Assembly (NCBI GenBank): GCA_936450465.1
Contig: OW388293.1
Location: 33,051,860 to 33,115,859, forward strand
Length of the DNA: 64,000 nt
Origin: Gibbula magus
Taxonomy: Eukaryota > Mollusca > Gastropoda > Trochida > Trochidae
Direction: 5' to 3'
The position numbers were made by a program, and so were the translations under genes. The notes beneath the pieces are model-generated. The model did not search any database. It worked only from the letters and a program-made list of their open reading frames with translations, and was not told the origin of the DNA. Shown here piece after piece: positions 1 through 11,684 of the stretch (positions within the stretch are counted from its first letter, which is position 1; each line of letters starts with the position of its first letter).

Positions 1-800
1 CGGGGAACAGGCAGGCCATGGCAGAACGTGAACATTGTGATGGTTCAAGAAGTCCCTTGTCAATCGTGCTGAATGAGGCCTAGCATTATCATGCTGTAAT
101 TTTGTTCCCTGTGTTTGGTTTTGCAGGAATGGAAGCATTACTGGCCGTATAATGTCATCTCGGTACTTCACAGCATTCAGGTTTCCATGCACAATCACTA
201 GTTGAGTCTCTCCACAAATACCGCCTCAGACCATTACACTTCCCCAACGAATTGATGATGCACTTGGACGCACGCTGCAGCCAACCGTTCACCTCTACGT
301 CGAAAAACTCGTTGTTGTCTGCCATCGTTCCTGAACAACCTGAAACGAATTTCATCCGAAAACAACACTCTACGCCATTCCCGGACTTGCCAGACACGAA
401 CTCGTCTCGCCCATCGTAGTCTCTCAAGTCGATGTTGGGCGGTCAAGATCATTCCTCTGAAGGGACGGTAAGGTCTGATACCCGCAGAACGCAGTCTCCG
501 TAGTAGAGTACGTGGACTGATGCGATGTCCCAGACCCGTTGCCGCCGTTGACGCCGCAGTTACGAATCGCTTACGCAAGTGAATGGTTCGTATACGGTGA
601 TCTTCGTGTGGTGTTTTGACGCGTGGTCTTCCGGTTCTGGGCCTGTCCTTGGTCCTGCCTGTCTGCCGGTGTCATTGTAGGAGTCTGGCCAACGTTAATG
701 GCGTACGACCGAACCTTCTTGCAATCTGGACCTGTGTTGCCCCAATCTCGTGCATAGCAATAGCTCGCCCTCGCCCCGCTCCTGTTAACAGTCAGGGACA
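1..800 (-). pseudogene. Tc1-like transposase relic, cut by the window start
   Basis: Read on the minus strand, this is a DDE transposase of the Tc1/mariner superfamily, which cuts and pastes its own element at TA sites. The N-terminal DNA-binding part lies around 800-580 but is spread over two frames. An open stretch from 578 to 234 holds HLRKRFVTAAS-like and GHRIS-like motifs, then the first catalytic Asp in the motif LFSDE (codon at 354-356). The second catalytic Asp is in QHDNARPH (about 72-92). The third acidic residue would lie left of base 1. Two lesions are visible: a frameshift near 245-255 and a TGA (226-228) replacing the Trp of the usual MVWGG motif. The copy cannot make an active enzyme. 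The family call is firm; the subfamily is not resolved. Confidence 0.88.
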
Positions 801-842
801 CGTCGGCTTTCCGTCCTTGATTTTCGACCGCATGCCGTCTTA

Positions 843-1224
843 AACACTATACGATAGCTTAACCATTCATTCGATCAAGCATATAGAAAACACAGGATCA
901 GACAAAGCTAAATATTTTCGAAACAATAAATGCCCCCTTCCCTCTGATGATCTGACCTACAAAAAGATAGGTAATCCATTTCAGACCAGAGAAATGACGA
1001 AAAACATGGAAAAGGAGTGAGGAGTGGTAGTAAGTTTATCGATATATCTCAATATCTGTGACTAGGATTTAACTCAAAGAGTGCATACTCAAAGATAAGA
1101 TATTATAGCATACGGATATGCAAAAACATGTATATCATTTCTTTTATTAAGATAATCATTTCTTTTAGTAAATGGGGATGTTTTGGCATATGTTATGGAG
1201 GGCATATCATCTTTAAATAATTTG
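843..1224. other. intergenic, no recognised feature
   Basis: AT-rich DNA between the transposase relic and the palindromic array. A half-degenerate copy of the palindrome core (CGCATGCCGTCTT) ends at 842. I see no coding signal. Confidence 0.6.
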
Positions 1225-1552
1225 GACGGCATGCCGTCTTTATTGTCAGAAGGGAGACATCATTATTTGAAATTTAAATCAGGATATATTTTTATGAATA
1301 AATGACGGCTTTCCGTCTCTTTACAAACAGACGATATTCCGTCTAAAAATATTCTCTTATAAAGATGGCATGCCGTCTGAAAAATATTGTCTTACAAAGA
1401 TGGCATGCCGTCTTAAACATATTGTCTTATAAGGACGGCATGCCGTCTAAAACATATTGTCTTATAAAGATGGCATGCCGTCTAATATATATTGTCTTAT
1501 AAAGACGGCATGCCGTCTAATATCTTTTGTCTTAGAAAGACGGCATGCCGTC
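1225..1552. repeat. 35-bp tandem array with palindromic core GACGGCATGCCGTC
   Basis: About nine units are spaced near 35 bp. Each has a 14-16 bp self-complementary core, best form AGACGGCATGCCGTCT, followed by an AT-rich linker of the type AACATATTGTCTTATAAA. The first core is 1225-1238 and the last 1539-1552. The two or three leftmost cores (for example near 1304 and 1330) are degenerate, while those between 1430 and 1552 are nearly perfect. Related cores recur at 4421-4593. The core contains the 6-bp palindrome GCATGC. Confidence 0.85.
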
Positions 1553-2142
1553 GAAAGAAAGGCCGGTGACAGTGCATGGTTTCCGGCGGTAGTCCATCCT
1601 TGTGTTTAGAATCTTTGGCCGTTGGAATTATAAATTGTAGATTTGTTGATTCTGTGACCCCAAGCAAGGACCACAGGTAAAACAATCATCATAAGTCGTC
1701 TTCTTCGTCGACAGCTTGGCATATGGGGATTATAAGTTGTAGATCTGGTGTGGCCCCCCAAATAAGTGTACAGTGGCAAATATGGCCGGCGACGGGTTAT
1801 AAATTGTCGATTTGGAAAATGTAAGTTTTCAACCTCATATTTTTTTATTTAAGGGCTGATCAGTTATAGAGCAAGTATGTTTGGACAGTATGTCAGCAAA
1901 AGCTACATTTTCGTTTTACAAGTTTTGATGATATTTTAGTTTTGAACTAACACTGCAACCAGGTGACATGAGAAGGACATTTCTAAGCAATTGAAAAGAG
2001 TATTAGATTTTATTTCATCGCAATGGTTATAAGTTTGCATAGTAGTTTTATTTTTGTAACTTTAAAGGAACTGTAGCACGCCGTTCTTACTAAAATACAT
2101 TGCTCTTACGAAAAGAAACATGTGTTACCAATGGCGAAATAA
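1553..2142. other. intergenic, three echoes of one short motif
   Basis: No gene is seen. A motif of the form ATTATAAATTGTAGAT recurs three times (about 1627, 1727 and 1796), in each case followed by a T/C-T-G-G-like tail. This suggests an old short tandem repeat. Confidence 0.45.
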
Positions 2143-2258
2143 GAGGTGAGGTAAGGTGAGTTGGGGTTTAACGCCGCTTTCAAGAGTATTTCACTTATAT
2201 ATCGCGGCTGCTGGTATTATGGCAGGGAGAAAGCCCACAACGCCATGTGGCTATGGCG
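2143..2258 (+). repeat. SINE-like dispersed repeat
   Basis: The segment runs from GAGGTGAGG through GTTTAACGCCGC and TCGCGGCTGCTGG to GCCATGTGGCTATGG. A reverse-complement copy lies at 53400-53505, so it is dispersed. The core resembles short interspersed repeats common in gastropod genomes, in which a TTTTACGCCGC block is followed by an ATATCACGGC-like block. That resemblance is from memory of the family. No A or B box is obvious in this part. Confidence 0.7.
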
Positions 2259-3456
2259 AATGTTTCCCTTCGAGCGGTCATTTTAAGGTGTTCACACTAA
2301 ACATTCGAAAGAAGTTCAAGCGTTCCGATTGATTTAGCTATTTCTCTAAAAGCCATTGATTATGTTAATAGACATTTCTAAAAACCAATCGTATTGAAAT
2401 ATATCCTCTGTATGTTTCGCAGATTTAGTTTTTCGACCAAAAATAAGCAGAGAATTCGATTTTAATTAATAAGGGTGTTTTCAAGTCTACATATAGATCA
2501 TGTCTATTATTTTCAAGCGCAAAACATTGTGGTTTACTCCCACAATGTAAACAAACAAATAAAAGAGATCATTTATGAGTAGTCCACAAAATATTAACAT
2601 ACAGTTTTTGGCGTTTATTTATTTATTCACCATGCATTTCTTTTAATTATGTAGTTTCTACAAATATTAAAATAAATGTATTACCCAACAAGGTACGTTG
2701 CTTGAATTTTATAATCAATGAGAATATATACATACTATATCTGTCAGAGTTTGCTGGTATAATCACAATAAAGTACCATTTAACAGATAAAAAGTCAATA
2801 ATTTGTATATTCACAGGGTATTTTGAAACATGATAATGTAACAATTGTCACACGAAAACAGTTGAAAAAACGAGCTTCGTGAAATTGATAAGTCAACACG
2901 CCTAGGAAATCCTTGTTACTCTGTGGTACTTTTTTATGCAGAAAAGGAAAGGCTGTTAATATGAGGTTAAATTCTATTGACGCGTTTTAATCTAAGGCCT
3001 ACTTGTCTTTAAAACCAAATTTCATCGGATTGTGATATGAAAATTATTTATCATATGTTTTGTAGTTGTCTCTAGCGATTGATGTCATAAGTATGTTTTC
3101 CAAAACATAATGTTTTATTTAAAACACTAAAATACTCGATGTCTCTTAAACGCTCAGTGGATTTTAAATTATGGCATGATGGCATGGTTATCTTGCTTTC
3201 TAACCTCTCCAAATTGCATGAGACCAAGCAAACAGATCGCACCATTATAAACCAATACGGATACCCATTTTCTACTGATACGGCTTATTGGGTCTGGTAA
3301 TGAGATGTTTTACCCTCTACACGTAATATATTGTACACACTTTAATAGATAAACAAACGACACAATTGAGAAAAAAAATTATATGGAAAACAATTGTGCT
3401 GCAGTGACTTAAAACGGAATTGCAAATTTTTTAAAACACAGTATGTTGTATTTTTT
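2259..3456. other. intergenic, no recognised feature
   Basis: AT-rich sequence with short scattered ORFs only. I see no motif, repeat or splice-flanked exon that I can support. Confidence 0.55.
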
Positions 3457-4039
3457 ATCCCACCGGTATGTAATACCGTGGGATATAGTCATCACCCCGT
3501 CCGTCCGTCCGCCCGTCTGTCCGTCCGTAATCAGTTCGTTTCCGGAGCAGAACTCGAAAACCGTTCGTGATATCTTTCTGAAACTTTCAATGTGTATTAC
3601 CCACCAACTGAAGTGGTGCCTTTTGATATTTTCAGATTTCTGAAAAAAAAATTGTTTCGTTTCCATAGAAACATGTTGAATTTGGACTTTGTTCAGAGAC
3701 AGGTTCGTTTCCGGAGCACAGCTCCAAAACCGTTCATCATATCTTCCTGAAACTTTGCATGTGTATTACCCACTAACTGAAGTCGTGCCTTTTGATATTT
3801 CCAGATTTTTTCTGAATTTTTTTTTTCTGTTTCCATAGAAACAGGATAGGGATGTTGGTTGTTGTTGATTTTGACTGCTTCTGGAGCAAAAGTCTAAAAC
3901 CCTTAACATACCTGAAACTCAGCATCTGTAATACCCACTAACTGAAGTACGGTAGTAGATACACAGGTATCTGTCAAAGATGTGTTTTACACATTTTGTG
4001 GAACCGGTGGGATATGTCATCTTCTGATGACTCTTGTTT
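3457..4039 (+). mobile_element. hairpin-ended non-autonomous element, short form (583 bp)
   Basis: The left end (3457-3484) folds into a 12-bp stem with one bulged C and a 3-nt loop. Its first 11 bases, ATCCCACCGGT, are exactly complementary to ACCGGTGGGAT at 4003-4013. A CCGTCCGTCCG tract follows the left hairpin. The interior holds about three degenerate units of roughly 175 bp, each starting like GTTTCCGGAGC and containing ACCCACTAACTGAAG. The right end has a second hairpin, TCATC-TTCT-GATGA (4017-4030), followed by CTCTTGTTT. It shares this layout with the element at 5879-7076. It has no ORF for a mobility protein. Confidence 0.75.
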
Positions 4040-4420
4040 ATTTTATGTAAGCTGACGATATTGACATTGACAGTACCAACTTGTACATTTCCACGTCTTC
4101 AACGTGCATCACGATTAGTTCATGCTTTGTGTGAGCTGCCTAATATAGACACATTTTTCTAACAAGGACACGGTTTCTTTTACCCTATTATGTTAAACAA
4201 ACGAAAACTGAAATTAAAACTAAAATTGTCAATTCTGTTTGTGGTTTGATGTAGTGTTGAGCTTTGGTTCAAGTCAGATGAACCGTCGAGCACGTGAAAC
4301 ATGAACATCTCGGCCTTATGATTCAAGTGCGCGAGGGTTCTAACTGGCACACCTCGATCTCAGTCGGTAGGAACCACGCAAGCTCAAAACAGTCACGCTG
4401 CTATATTTTAAAATATGAGA
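4040..4420. other. intergenic, no recognised feature
   Basis: No coding or repeat signal was recognised between the hairpin-ended element and the second palindrome cluster. Confidence 0.5.
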
Positions 4421-4593
4421 CAACATGCCGTCTTGTGAAATATGAACTGGCATGCCGTCTTAATTTTAGCATTTTGACACAATGAACTCTCCCTGAATCA
4501 TTAAGACGGGATACCGTCGAATACGTTTTATAGACGGCATGCCATCTTCATAAGACAATAATTTCATGATATTTTTTAGACGGCATACCGTCT
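4421..4593. repeat. second cluster of GACGGCATGCCGTC palindromes
   Basis: Five degenerate copies of the core seen at 1225-1552 occur here: 4421-4434 and 4444-4461, then three near 4502, 4530 and 4577-4593. Several carry one or two mismatches, for example GACGGCATACCGTC. Spacing is irregular, unlike the 35-bp period of the first cluster. Confidence 0.75.
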
Positions 4594-5878
4594 CTTTGTA
4601 AGCCGTGATGTCCCTGACTGGTTCATCTTGGTATTTCTTTGTTGTGCTTTCATCAGCTTTATGTCCAACCTCTTGTCTGGGCATATTTATACTCTACCTT
4701 AGCACGTGCTTTTCGAGTTAATGGCATAAAACATGTTTTGCCATTTTCACACGAGGTATGGTACCATGAATAAGGATCCGTTTCAGCGATGTGTTTCTCT
4801 CCGTAACCTACTCGGACAATGACTTTGTTATAAAAAAAAATTCACCTTTTAAAAATTTTTTTGGGAAAATTGATTTTTCAAACCTTTACTTTCCTTTGCC
4901 TTTCAGTTAATGATAGTCTAAAAACAACCGCAAGGATGTTAATTATTGATCACCAACGAGGTGTTAAAAAATTGTTGAGTACTACTTGTTAAAGGACATG
5001 CATGTAGGACATTAAACAGAAACGATTGATTAAATGAAACATAAAAATCCATAAGGACGACGGTCTTTATGTGGTGCAGGAAATATAATGATGTCTTTAA
5101 ACGGTATTCAAAGTTCTGTCATCCCGAAAAATAATCCTGTAATAACCTTAATTTTTGCATATCGATTTCCTTGCAAGAAGTTTGATGTTTTCTGAAGAAA
5201 TCCTCAATTGGACGAAGTATTTCCACTTTGCGATACAGTAGGTTCAAGGAATAGCTATTATAGCAGTTCCATGTGTTAACATGTCTTCTTATTCACTTCA
5301 AGTTCCTTATTTTGGTAGTATATAACACAAATTGACAAATGATCTTCCAATTTGTCGGTTAGCGATGAACAGGGATATTTTAGAACTACAAGTACACATT
5401 CCGAGATCACCTTGAATGTAACTGTTTTGATTTATATTATGTTGTAGACAAAAATGAATCTTGTATGCGACATTAGGCGAGAAAATGGTGTAGATATGAT
5501 CCATATGGTGAAACGTAATACATTTCCCATATGTTCACATGTTCACTTATAATGTTTGCCTTGCAACTATTGATTCAGTCCGAGTTCCCTATTGCGTCGT
5601 CTGTGACGTCATACAACAGTCGTTCATGATGTAGCTGTAGCTGGCTGTTGCAAGGGAACTTGGTTGCTTTCTGGCTATTTTTACCCGATTCTAATGGAAT
5701 AAAATCGATAACAAAGAAATGATTCCACTCGGAAGTGAAGTTTATCAGACTCATAAACACCAATTTTCTCTCGTTTTTTAAAAAGTCAAATGACTCATTT
5801 ACTCGGTATAATTTCTATATAATATCAGAATTGTATCACGTGTTCCTGAAGTGATGGAAGATATACTTTGTGCTTATT
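4594..5878. other. intergenic, no recognised feature
   Basis: Short ORFs only, none with a recognisable motif. There is no clear repeat. Confidence 0.5.
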
Positions 5879-7076
5879 ATACCCCCGCTACGAAGTAGTC
5901 GGGGGTATATAGCGCTCAGCGCGTCCGTCCGGAACACTTTTGGTTCCGCTCATAACTCAAATACTACTTGTTCAATTGTTATGAAACTTTATACATGTAC
6001 ACTTTATGGTCCCTAGATGTGCCTTTTCTATGTTTCCCTCAGATTCCATGATCATTTTTTCAGATTTTCCACTTTTAAGCGTCTTTGTGTGCGCTGGTTC
6101 CGCTCATAACTCAAATACTACTTGTTCAATTGTTATGAAACGTTATACATGTACACTTTATGGTCCCTAGATGTGCCTTTTCTATGTTTCACTCAGATTC
6201 CATGATTATTTTTATAGATTTTCCACTTTTAAGCGTCTTTGTGTGCGCGTCTATGCTTACACTTTTGGTTCCGCTCATAACTCAAATACTACTTGTTCAA
6301 TTGTTATGAAACTTTATGTATGTACACTTTATGGTCCCCACATGTGCCTTTTGTATGTTTCGTACTCTAATTGCATAATTTATGCAAATTTTCTCCGTTT
6401 TTCGACTTTGCCATTCAGTTTTTGTTCCACTCATAACTCAAATACTAATTGTTCAAATATCTTGTAACTTGATACATATAATCATCACGATGTGTACATC
6501 TGCCTTTTGTATGTTTCATACCCTCATTTGCATAATTTATGCAAATATTCTCCGTTTTCGACTTAACCATTCACACTTTTTGTTCCACTTATAACTCTGA
6601 AAGCAGTTGTCCAAATGTTAAGAAGCTTGATATGTACAATCACCATGATGTGTACATCTGCCTTTTGTATGTTTCATACCCTCATTTGCATAATTTATGC
6701 ATATTTTCTCCCTTTTTCATCCTCGCCATTCACAATTTTTGTTCCACTCATAACTCAGACACTAATTGTTCAAATGTTACGAAACCACTGATGTGTACAT
6801 CTGTCATTTTTATATTTCATACCCTCATTTGCATATTTGTATGTTTCATACCCTCATTTGCATATTTAATGACATTTTTCAAATTTTTCGACTTTTACTT
6901 CTAAAACATGCTTACAAGTGTAATACTTACTCTGCTTTAATAATACTTAAATATAATGGTCTGTTCATACAAAAGTTTAAACATTGATGCCCTTTTGCTA
7001 TTTTCAAACATTTCTTTTTTACCAATGTTAAAAGCGGGGGTATCATGAGTGAGCTGTGCTCACTAATTCTCTTGTT
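5879..7076 (+). mobile_element. hairpin-ended non-autonomous element, long form (1198 bp) with six iterons
   Basis: The left end (5879-5908) folds into a 13-bp stem with one bulged T and a GAA loop. Its first 10 bases, ATACCCCCGC, are complementary to GCGGGGGTAT at 7034-7043. A GCGCGTCCGTCCGG tract follows the left hairpin. The interior has six units of about 155-170 bp that begin GGTTCCGCTCATAACTC, at about 5944, 6098, 6269, 6425, 6583 and 6742. Later units share CCCTCATTTGCATA. The right end has the hairpin AGTGAGC-TGT-GCTCACT (7048-7064), followed by AATTCTCTTGTT. No transposase is encoded; the ORFs of 70-121 codons in it are read through the iterons. Confidence 0.8.
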
Positions 7077-8359
7077 CCAATTTGTATCCTGTGCAAATGT
7101 CCAGTTTCATGATATTCGACAAAGCTTGAAAAGCGAATGCTGTTGAAACCAATGTCTATTACGATATGTTGTCGTTTGTTCACTGTACATAAAGTGAAGG
7201 TGGTTACTCTTTAAAAATCAGATGGAAAGAATTCTTTTGCTGGTAGCAATGATAACATTCGTCAAAACGTAATAACTTGCTTTAATATTTAAAACAATAT
7301 GTAACTTAAATGTGATTACCTAACAGTGTAGTTTAACTGAGATTCACCAAGTAGTCATTTATGCTGTATGTACATGTAACTGTAACCCGTTATGGAAACA
7401 AGGTTTAGACTTAGATGTGTTGTATTTCAATATGACTATGCTTATACTTGTATATCCTTCAACTGGTCCATAAGTACGACATAGACACCTCCACATATAC
7501 ATGTATTTTATATGGATAATCTGAACCAATATGATTTAACTATAGTTAAGCAGCCAATAGAGTCAGTAGAAGTAATCACATGATTGTGTTGTACTATAGA
7601 ACTGGTGTGTGAACTCTCTCTACAAGCAGCTAATGCGAGACAAATGCGGCTTTCCACTGGCAGTAATCCAATCAACGTTTATGGCGTGAGTATAGCATTG
7701 TTGGCGATGGAATCAAAATAGCATTGATAAACATAGAACGTATGAATTACTCTTTCTAATATGCCACACGTTTTTCAATATTTTTTTTCAGATATAAAAA
7801 TTATTTTAACAGTCTAAGTGTTAGACTAAAATATATAATCTCTGCTTTGTGCTCCGAGTAAGTGTCCAACTTCCCTCAGTCAATTCAAATATACATATCT
7901 ATACTAATTTTGTATTACTGGTTAATACACCATGATTAAAACATAAGTCATGTTGAATTTTGTTTAACATATTTCCATTAGACCTACTGTAAAAAGCGTT
8001 ATCCTATTACAAGAGTCACGCATGTTTGCCGTTATGTATACTCTGCTTCAAAGGAAGCTTTTAGGATACCCCAGAGTATAACATCAAAGGCATAGCTATT
8101 TCTTTATCCCAAAGTTTAATTAAAAACGAGATGAGCCATCTTGTTTCCGCTAATGACAGCTTACATTACCTTAAGAACTTCTCTGAGGCTGTTAATCCAG
8201 ATTGTACGTGATGCGGGAAGGACCTATAATTACATGGATCAGACAACGGGCAGCAAAGTTCTTTATTTCTAGCCAAGCTAAGATAATCCCTTTTGATATA
8301 TACAACGGTACATGTATAATAAAACTTGTTTCAATTTGAGACGGCACATTATTTGTACA
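7077..8359. other. intergenic, no recognised feature
   Basis: No repeat, motif or plausible exon was recognised. Confidence 0.5.
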
Positions 8360-8855
8360 GTTGATGACCAACTTTGACTGAAAATATCAGTGTTGACAAT
8401 TCCTTTTGATGAGAAACGATATTCATGAATATAACACATTATACTGACTTATGCCCGTACACTTATTATTTGGTATCATTTAATTAAATAGTATTACACG
8501 GGACAAGTTTAATATCACAATAACCAACTTTAGCAGAAAATGACAGGGTTGATAACTCCTTTTGATGAAAAGCTACATTTATGAAGAATAAACGTTACAC
8601 TAACTAATTCCCGTAAAATCAATATATGCATTTGGTATCATTTGAAAAATAGTATTACGCTGGCCTCGTTTAATAACCTCATGCCAATTTTGGTTGATAG
8701 GCCAGTGTTGACAATTATTTTTGTTGAAAAGCTATACACTAGTATTTGTGAATAATAAATTTTTTACTAACTCATCACCGTACGGTTATTATATGCATTT
8801 GGCATCGTTTGATAAATAAGTATTGTGTATTTAGAGTTAGTATAATATCCTCATT
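8360..8855 (+). repeat. three degenerate tandem units of about 158 bp
   Basis: Units can be aligned on CCAACTTTGACTGAAAA (about 8368), CCAACTTTAGCAGAAAA (8524) and CCAATTTTGGTTGATAG (8684). Each continues with a TTGACAATTCCTTTTGATGA-like block and then GCATTTGGTATCATTTGA. Identity looks like 70-80 percent, so the duplication is old. Confidence 0.75.
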
Positions 8856-9164
8856 CATGTGTAAACACCTGTAGTGCGTGAGGATTTATGAGGAGCTCAG
8901 AATGAAGGTTTACAGTGAGTCTTGGTAGGACGTTTGCTATTAACACATGGTTTGATTTGTACGTTGTATGTTATTTATTATATCAACCAAAGACCCCAAA
9001 TTAAAGCTTATGTCCGTATTTCTATTCTAGCCTTTACGTCGGTCGATGACCATACCTATCAGACAAACATACACATTGTTATAGTAATAGGTTCATTAGT
9101 ATGTGTCAAAGCCTTAAAAGGGGCTAAAGCAAATTTTATCTTTTTGAATTTCCCATTAATAATG
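8856..9164. other. intergenic; a 110-codon ORF is not supported
   Basis: An ORF starting at 8922 runs into the repeat at 9165-9468. It shows no known motif, so I treat it as chance. Confidence 0.45.
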
Positions 9165-9468
9165 ATAGTTTATGTATTTTATACTTACTTTAGAGGTAAA
9201 ACATGTTATTACACAAACCAATTATCCGTAGTCGTAATAACGGTGTTGCGTTAAAAAACAGCAATTACATGGCGGCCATTTTAATGTGAACACCTTTTAT
9301 CATTTCAAATTACAAAAATGATTCCCATGGCTTAACCGAACCATGTACACTCATATACAACTTGATTTTCCGAAGAGAGAAGGATGTTTTACTATCGATG
9401 ACATTATTTTTCAAATACATTTTATCTTCTTTTTTTTTACCGAAACAAATGTGCTATGGCCCCTTTAA
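9165..9468 (-). mobile_element. TTAA-type MITE, family member 1
   Basis: This shares blocks with 20871-21133 and, reverse-complemented, with 36726-36967. Shared blocks include ATTACACAAACCAATTATC, CATGGCGGCCATTTTAA and TTGATTTTCCGAAGAGAGAA. The right edge ends GGCCCCTTTAA, the inverse of the TTAAAGGGGC that starts the 36726 copy. Its left edge is not clear. It is non-coding and non-autonomous. Confidence 0.7.
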
Positions 9469-9734
9469 TGTCTGGAAGTCTTTGTCGCGAGTGTCCCTTG
9501 AGGCAAGGTTCTTATTGAGACTAAGTCACTCATAAACATCTATTACTGGACACGTTGTCAGAGTTATAGTGGTGTTTTAAAGCATTTAATGACTATAAAA
9601 CAGATAAGGAGAATCACACATCATTGTTTATCCTGCTCCCCCTGGGTATGTTCATTCGTTTCACTACGTGCAATTGTACACTAAGTAAATGATAGGAAAA
9701 AGAAAGGCGGAAATGTAAAAATACGTTTTTGTTG

Positions 9735-10280
9735 GTTAGTATTTGCGGCTGTGATGCAGGCTTGGACACGTCGTCTTGCTGACCATGTTAGTCGCCGTAT
9801 GATAAGCACGCAACTCTACGCCGGGGGCCAAGCTCAACTCCTTTTCTTGGATGCAACAACGCCATCTTCCTTCACCTTGCCGTCGGCACATTCGAACTCT
9901 TCCGTCTGCATGCTATAGCCTGAATCGACTCCATTGAACATGAATCTACGCCAATTCCGGTGCTGCCAACGTTCCACAGTACTTGTCAATCTCAACCGTT
10001 GACGTCGATGTTCACGCATCAACGCCATGTCCTTGAGTTGTCGGTAGGCTCTGATATGCTGACACAATCTAAGTATAATAAGGTCATTCAACTGATTCTG
10101 TGGCTAAGCGCTCTCGATGTTGCTGACGTCACTGTCACAAATCTATTTCTTAGGTGATGCACCCGTAAATGACGGTCTTCCTAAAGGGTTGTTACTTTTG
10201 CTCGTCAAATCCTTGGCTTGTCCAGATATTCTACCAGTCTGTCTGTCTGTAACTTAACGACTGATGACAGTCATCCCTGA
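9735..10280 (-). pseudogene. Tc1-like transposase relic 2, internally deleted
   Basis: The minus strand carries decayed Tc1-family sequence. Around 10230-10090 it reads EDRHLRVHHLRNRFVTV, matching the HLRKRFVTA block of the relic at 1-800. From 10091 down, QHRNWRRFMFN corresponds to the RxWRRVLFSDE region, but the first catalytic Asp is lost in a run of substitutions. Around 9800-9740 a different frame gives SARRRVQACITAANTN, typical of the family's C-terminus. The middle of the catalytic domain, including HDNARPH, is missing. A stop interrupts the N-terminal part. This copy is dead and more decayed than relic 1. Confidence 0.8.
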
Positions 10281-10592
10281 ACATCCCAGCAGCATGGGTC
10301 TGAGTTGATTCAAGGTTCAACATACCTATTGCTCCTTCTCGTAGAAAGGGGAGTTAAACGAGGTATGTTCGCTGTTAATAACCACTGACAACGAATGTTC
10401 CCACACAGTGTTTATACCAAAACCAATCCGTATCTATTCCTGGAGTTTATGCAATGTGTATGTTTGTGAAAATCGTGTGCTGGACGTGTTTTGGTAACGT
10501 TTTCCCATTATGTTTAACATGTCTGTGACATATATATGTAAGTCAAATAAGTACAATATAATAAGGTGGCGTATCTTTTGTTTGTAATTTTA
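10281..10592. other. intergenic, no recognised feature
   Basis: No coding or repeat signal was recognised. Confidence 0.45.
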
Positions 10593-10824
10593 GACAATTA
10601 TGTCGATAAACATAAAGTGTATTGTTAATTTTTTCTATTTATTTCATCACAGATCATGCTTCTTCGAACTACTTTCAGTAAAACTACATACATGTTTTAT
10701 TACTTAAAGACAATTGTGTTGATAAACAATAAACGTATTACTTTAAAAGTATTTATTTCATCGCAGATCATATTTCTTCAAACTGCTTTCAGTAAAACTA
10801 CACAATGTTTTGTTACTTAAAGAG
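10593..10824 (+). repeat. two tandem units of about 116 bp
   Basis: GACAATTATGTCGATAAAC at 10593 and GACAATTGTGTTGATAAAC at 10709 start two copies. Each continues through TATTTATTTCATC, CAGATCAT and TTTCAGTAAAACTACA. They lie directly against the microsatellite that follows. Confidence 0.8.
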
Positions 10825-10829
10825 AACTG

Positions 10830-11261
10830 TATTATAGACAGATAGACATATACACATATAGACATAGATACTTATAGACATATAGACATATAGACATATA
10901 CACATATAGACATACAAACATACAGACATATAGACAGATAACATATAAAAATATAGACATATAAAAATATAGACATATAAAAATATAGATTTAGATATAT
11001 ACACATATACACATATAGACAGATATACTTATAGACATATAGACAGATAGACATAAAGAGATATAGACATATAAAATATAGACATATATAAATATAGACA
11101 TATAGATATATAGACAAATAGACAGATAGACATAAATTTATACACATATAGACATATACACACATACACATATAGACATATACACTTATAGACATACAAT
11201 GTATACATATATACACATATAGACATATAGACAAATAGACTTAGAGACAGATACACATGTA

Positions 11262-11338
<77 letters not shown>
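10830..11338. repeat. CATATAGA/CATATACA microsatellite running into (AT)n
   Basis: From about 10830 to 11260 the sequence is an imperfect array of GACATATA and CACATATA words. From about 11264 to 11336 it is a pure AT run. Open frames of 63-120 codons on the minus strand, rich in Tyr, Ile, Cys and Met, are products of this array and are not genes. Confidence 0.95.
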
Positions 11339-11339
<1 letters not shown>

Positions 11340-11341
<2 letters not shown>

Positions 11342-11684
11342 TGCACACAGTCGTTTTGTGTATGTATATGTATGGTCTTGGCGGTATTAAGGGGTTAAGG
11401 AAGAGCGATATTTATGGTATGTGATATACTGCATATATAGCTTAATTTGGTTACCAATTCATATCTCAAATATAAGTAAATCATAATGGTAACGAAAATA
11501 TCATTTGAAGTTGATATGTGTAAGCGGATTAGAACCTGTTCTGATATCAACAGGAAATAAACTCAGTGCCATCTTACAACGTGTTATTGATAAGTACAAA
11601 ACGGGAATAGTATAGTGGTTCTACATACAGCAGTGTTACAACACTGCAGTCGAGTAGTTGATGCGCTGCGCCTACAGCTGGCCC
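11340..11684. other. intergenic, no recognised feature
   Basis: No repeat or coding signal was recognised. Confidence 0.45.

Noticed and set aside
1225..1552. CRISPR array (short palindromic repeats at regular spacing)
   Set aside because: The organism is an animal, the AT-rich linkers are repeats of each other rather than unique spacers, and there are no cas genes.
6171..6987. Overlapping ORFs rich in Cys, Phe and His
   Set aside because: They are read through the iterons of the hairpin-ended element and shift frame from unit to unit.
3457..7076. Helitron assignment for the hairpin-ended elements
   Set aside because: A 3' hairpin is present, but the 5' TC and 3' CTRR ends are not, and these elements have inverted ends.
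10813..11346. Minus-strand ORFs rich in Tyr, Ile, Cys and Met
   Set aside because: They are translated microsatellite (CATATAGA words and AT run).
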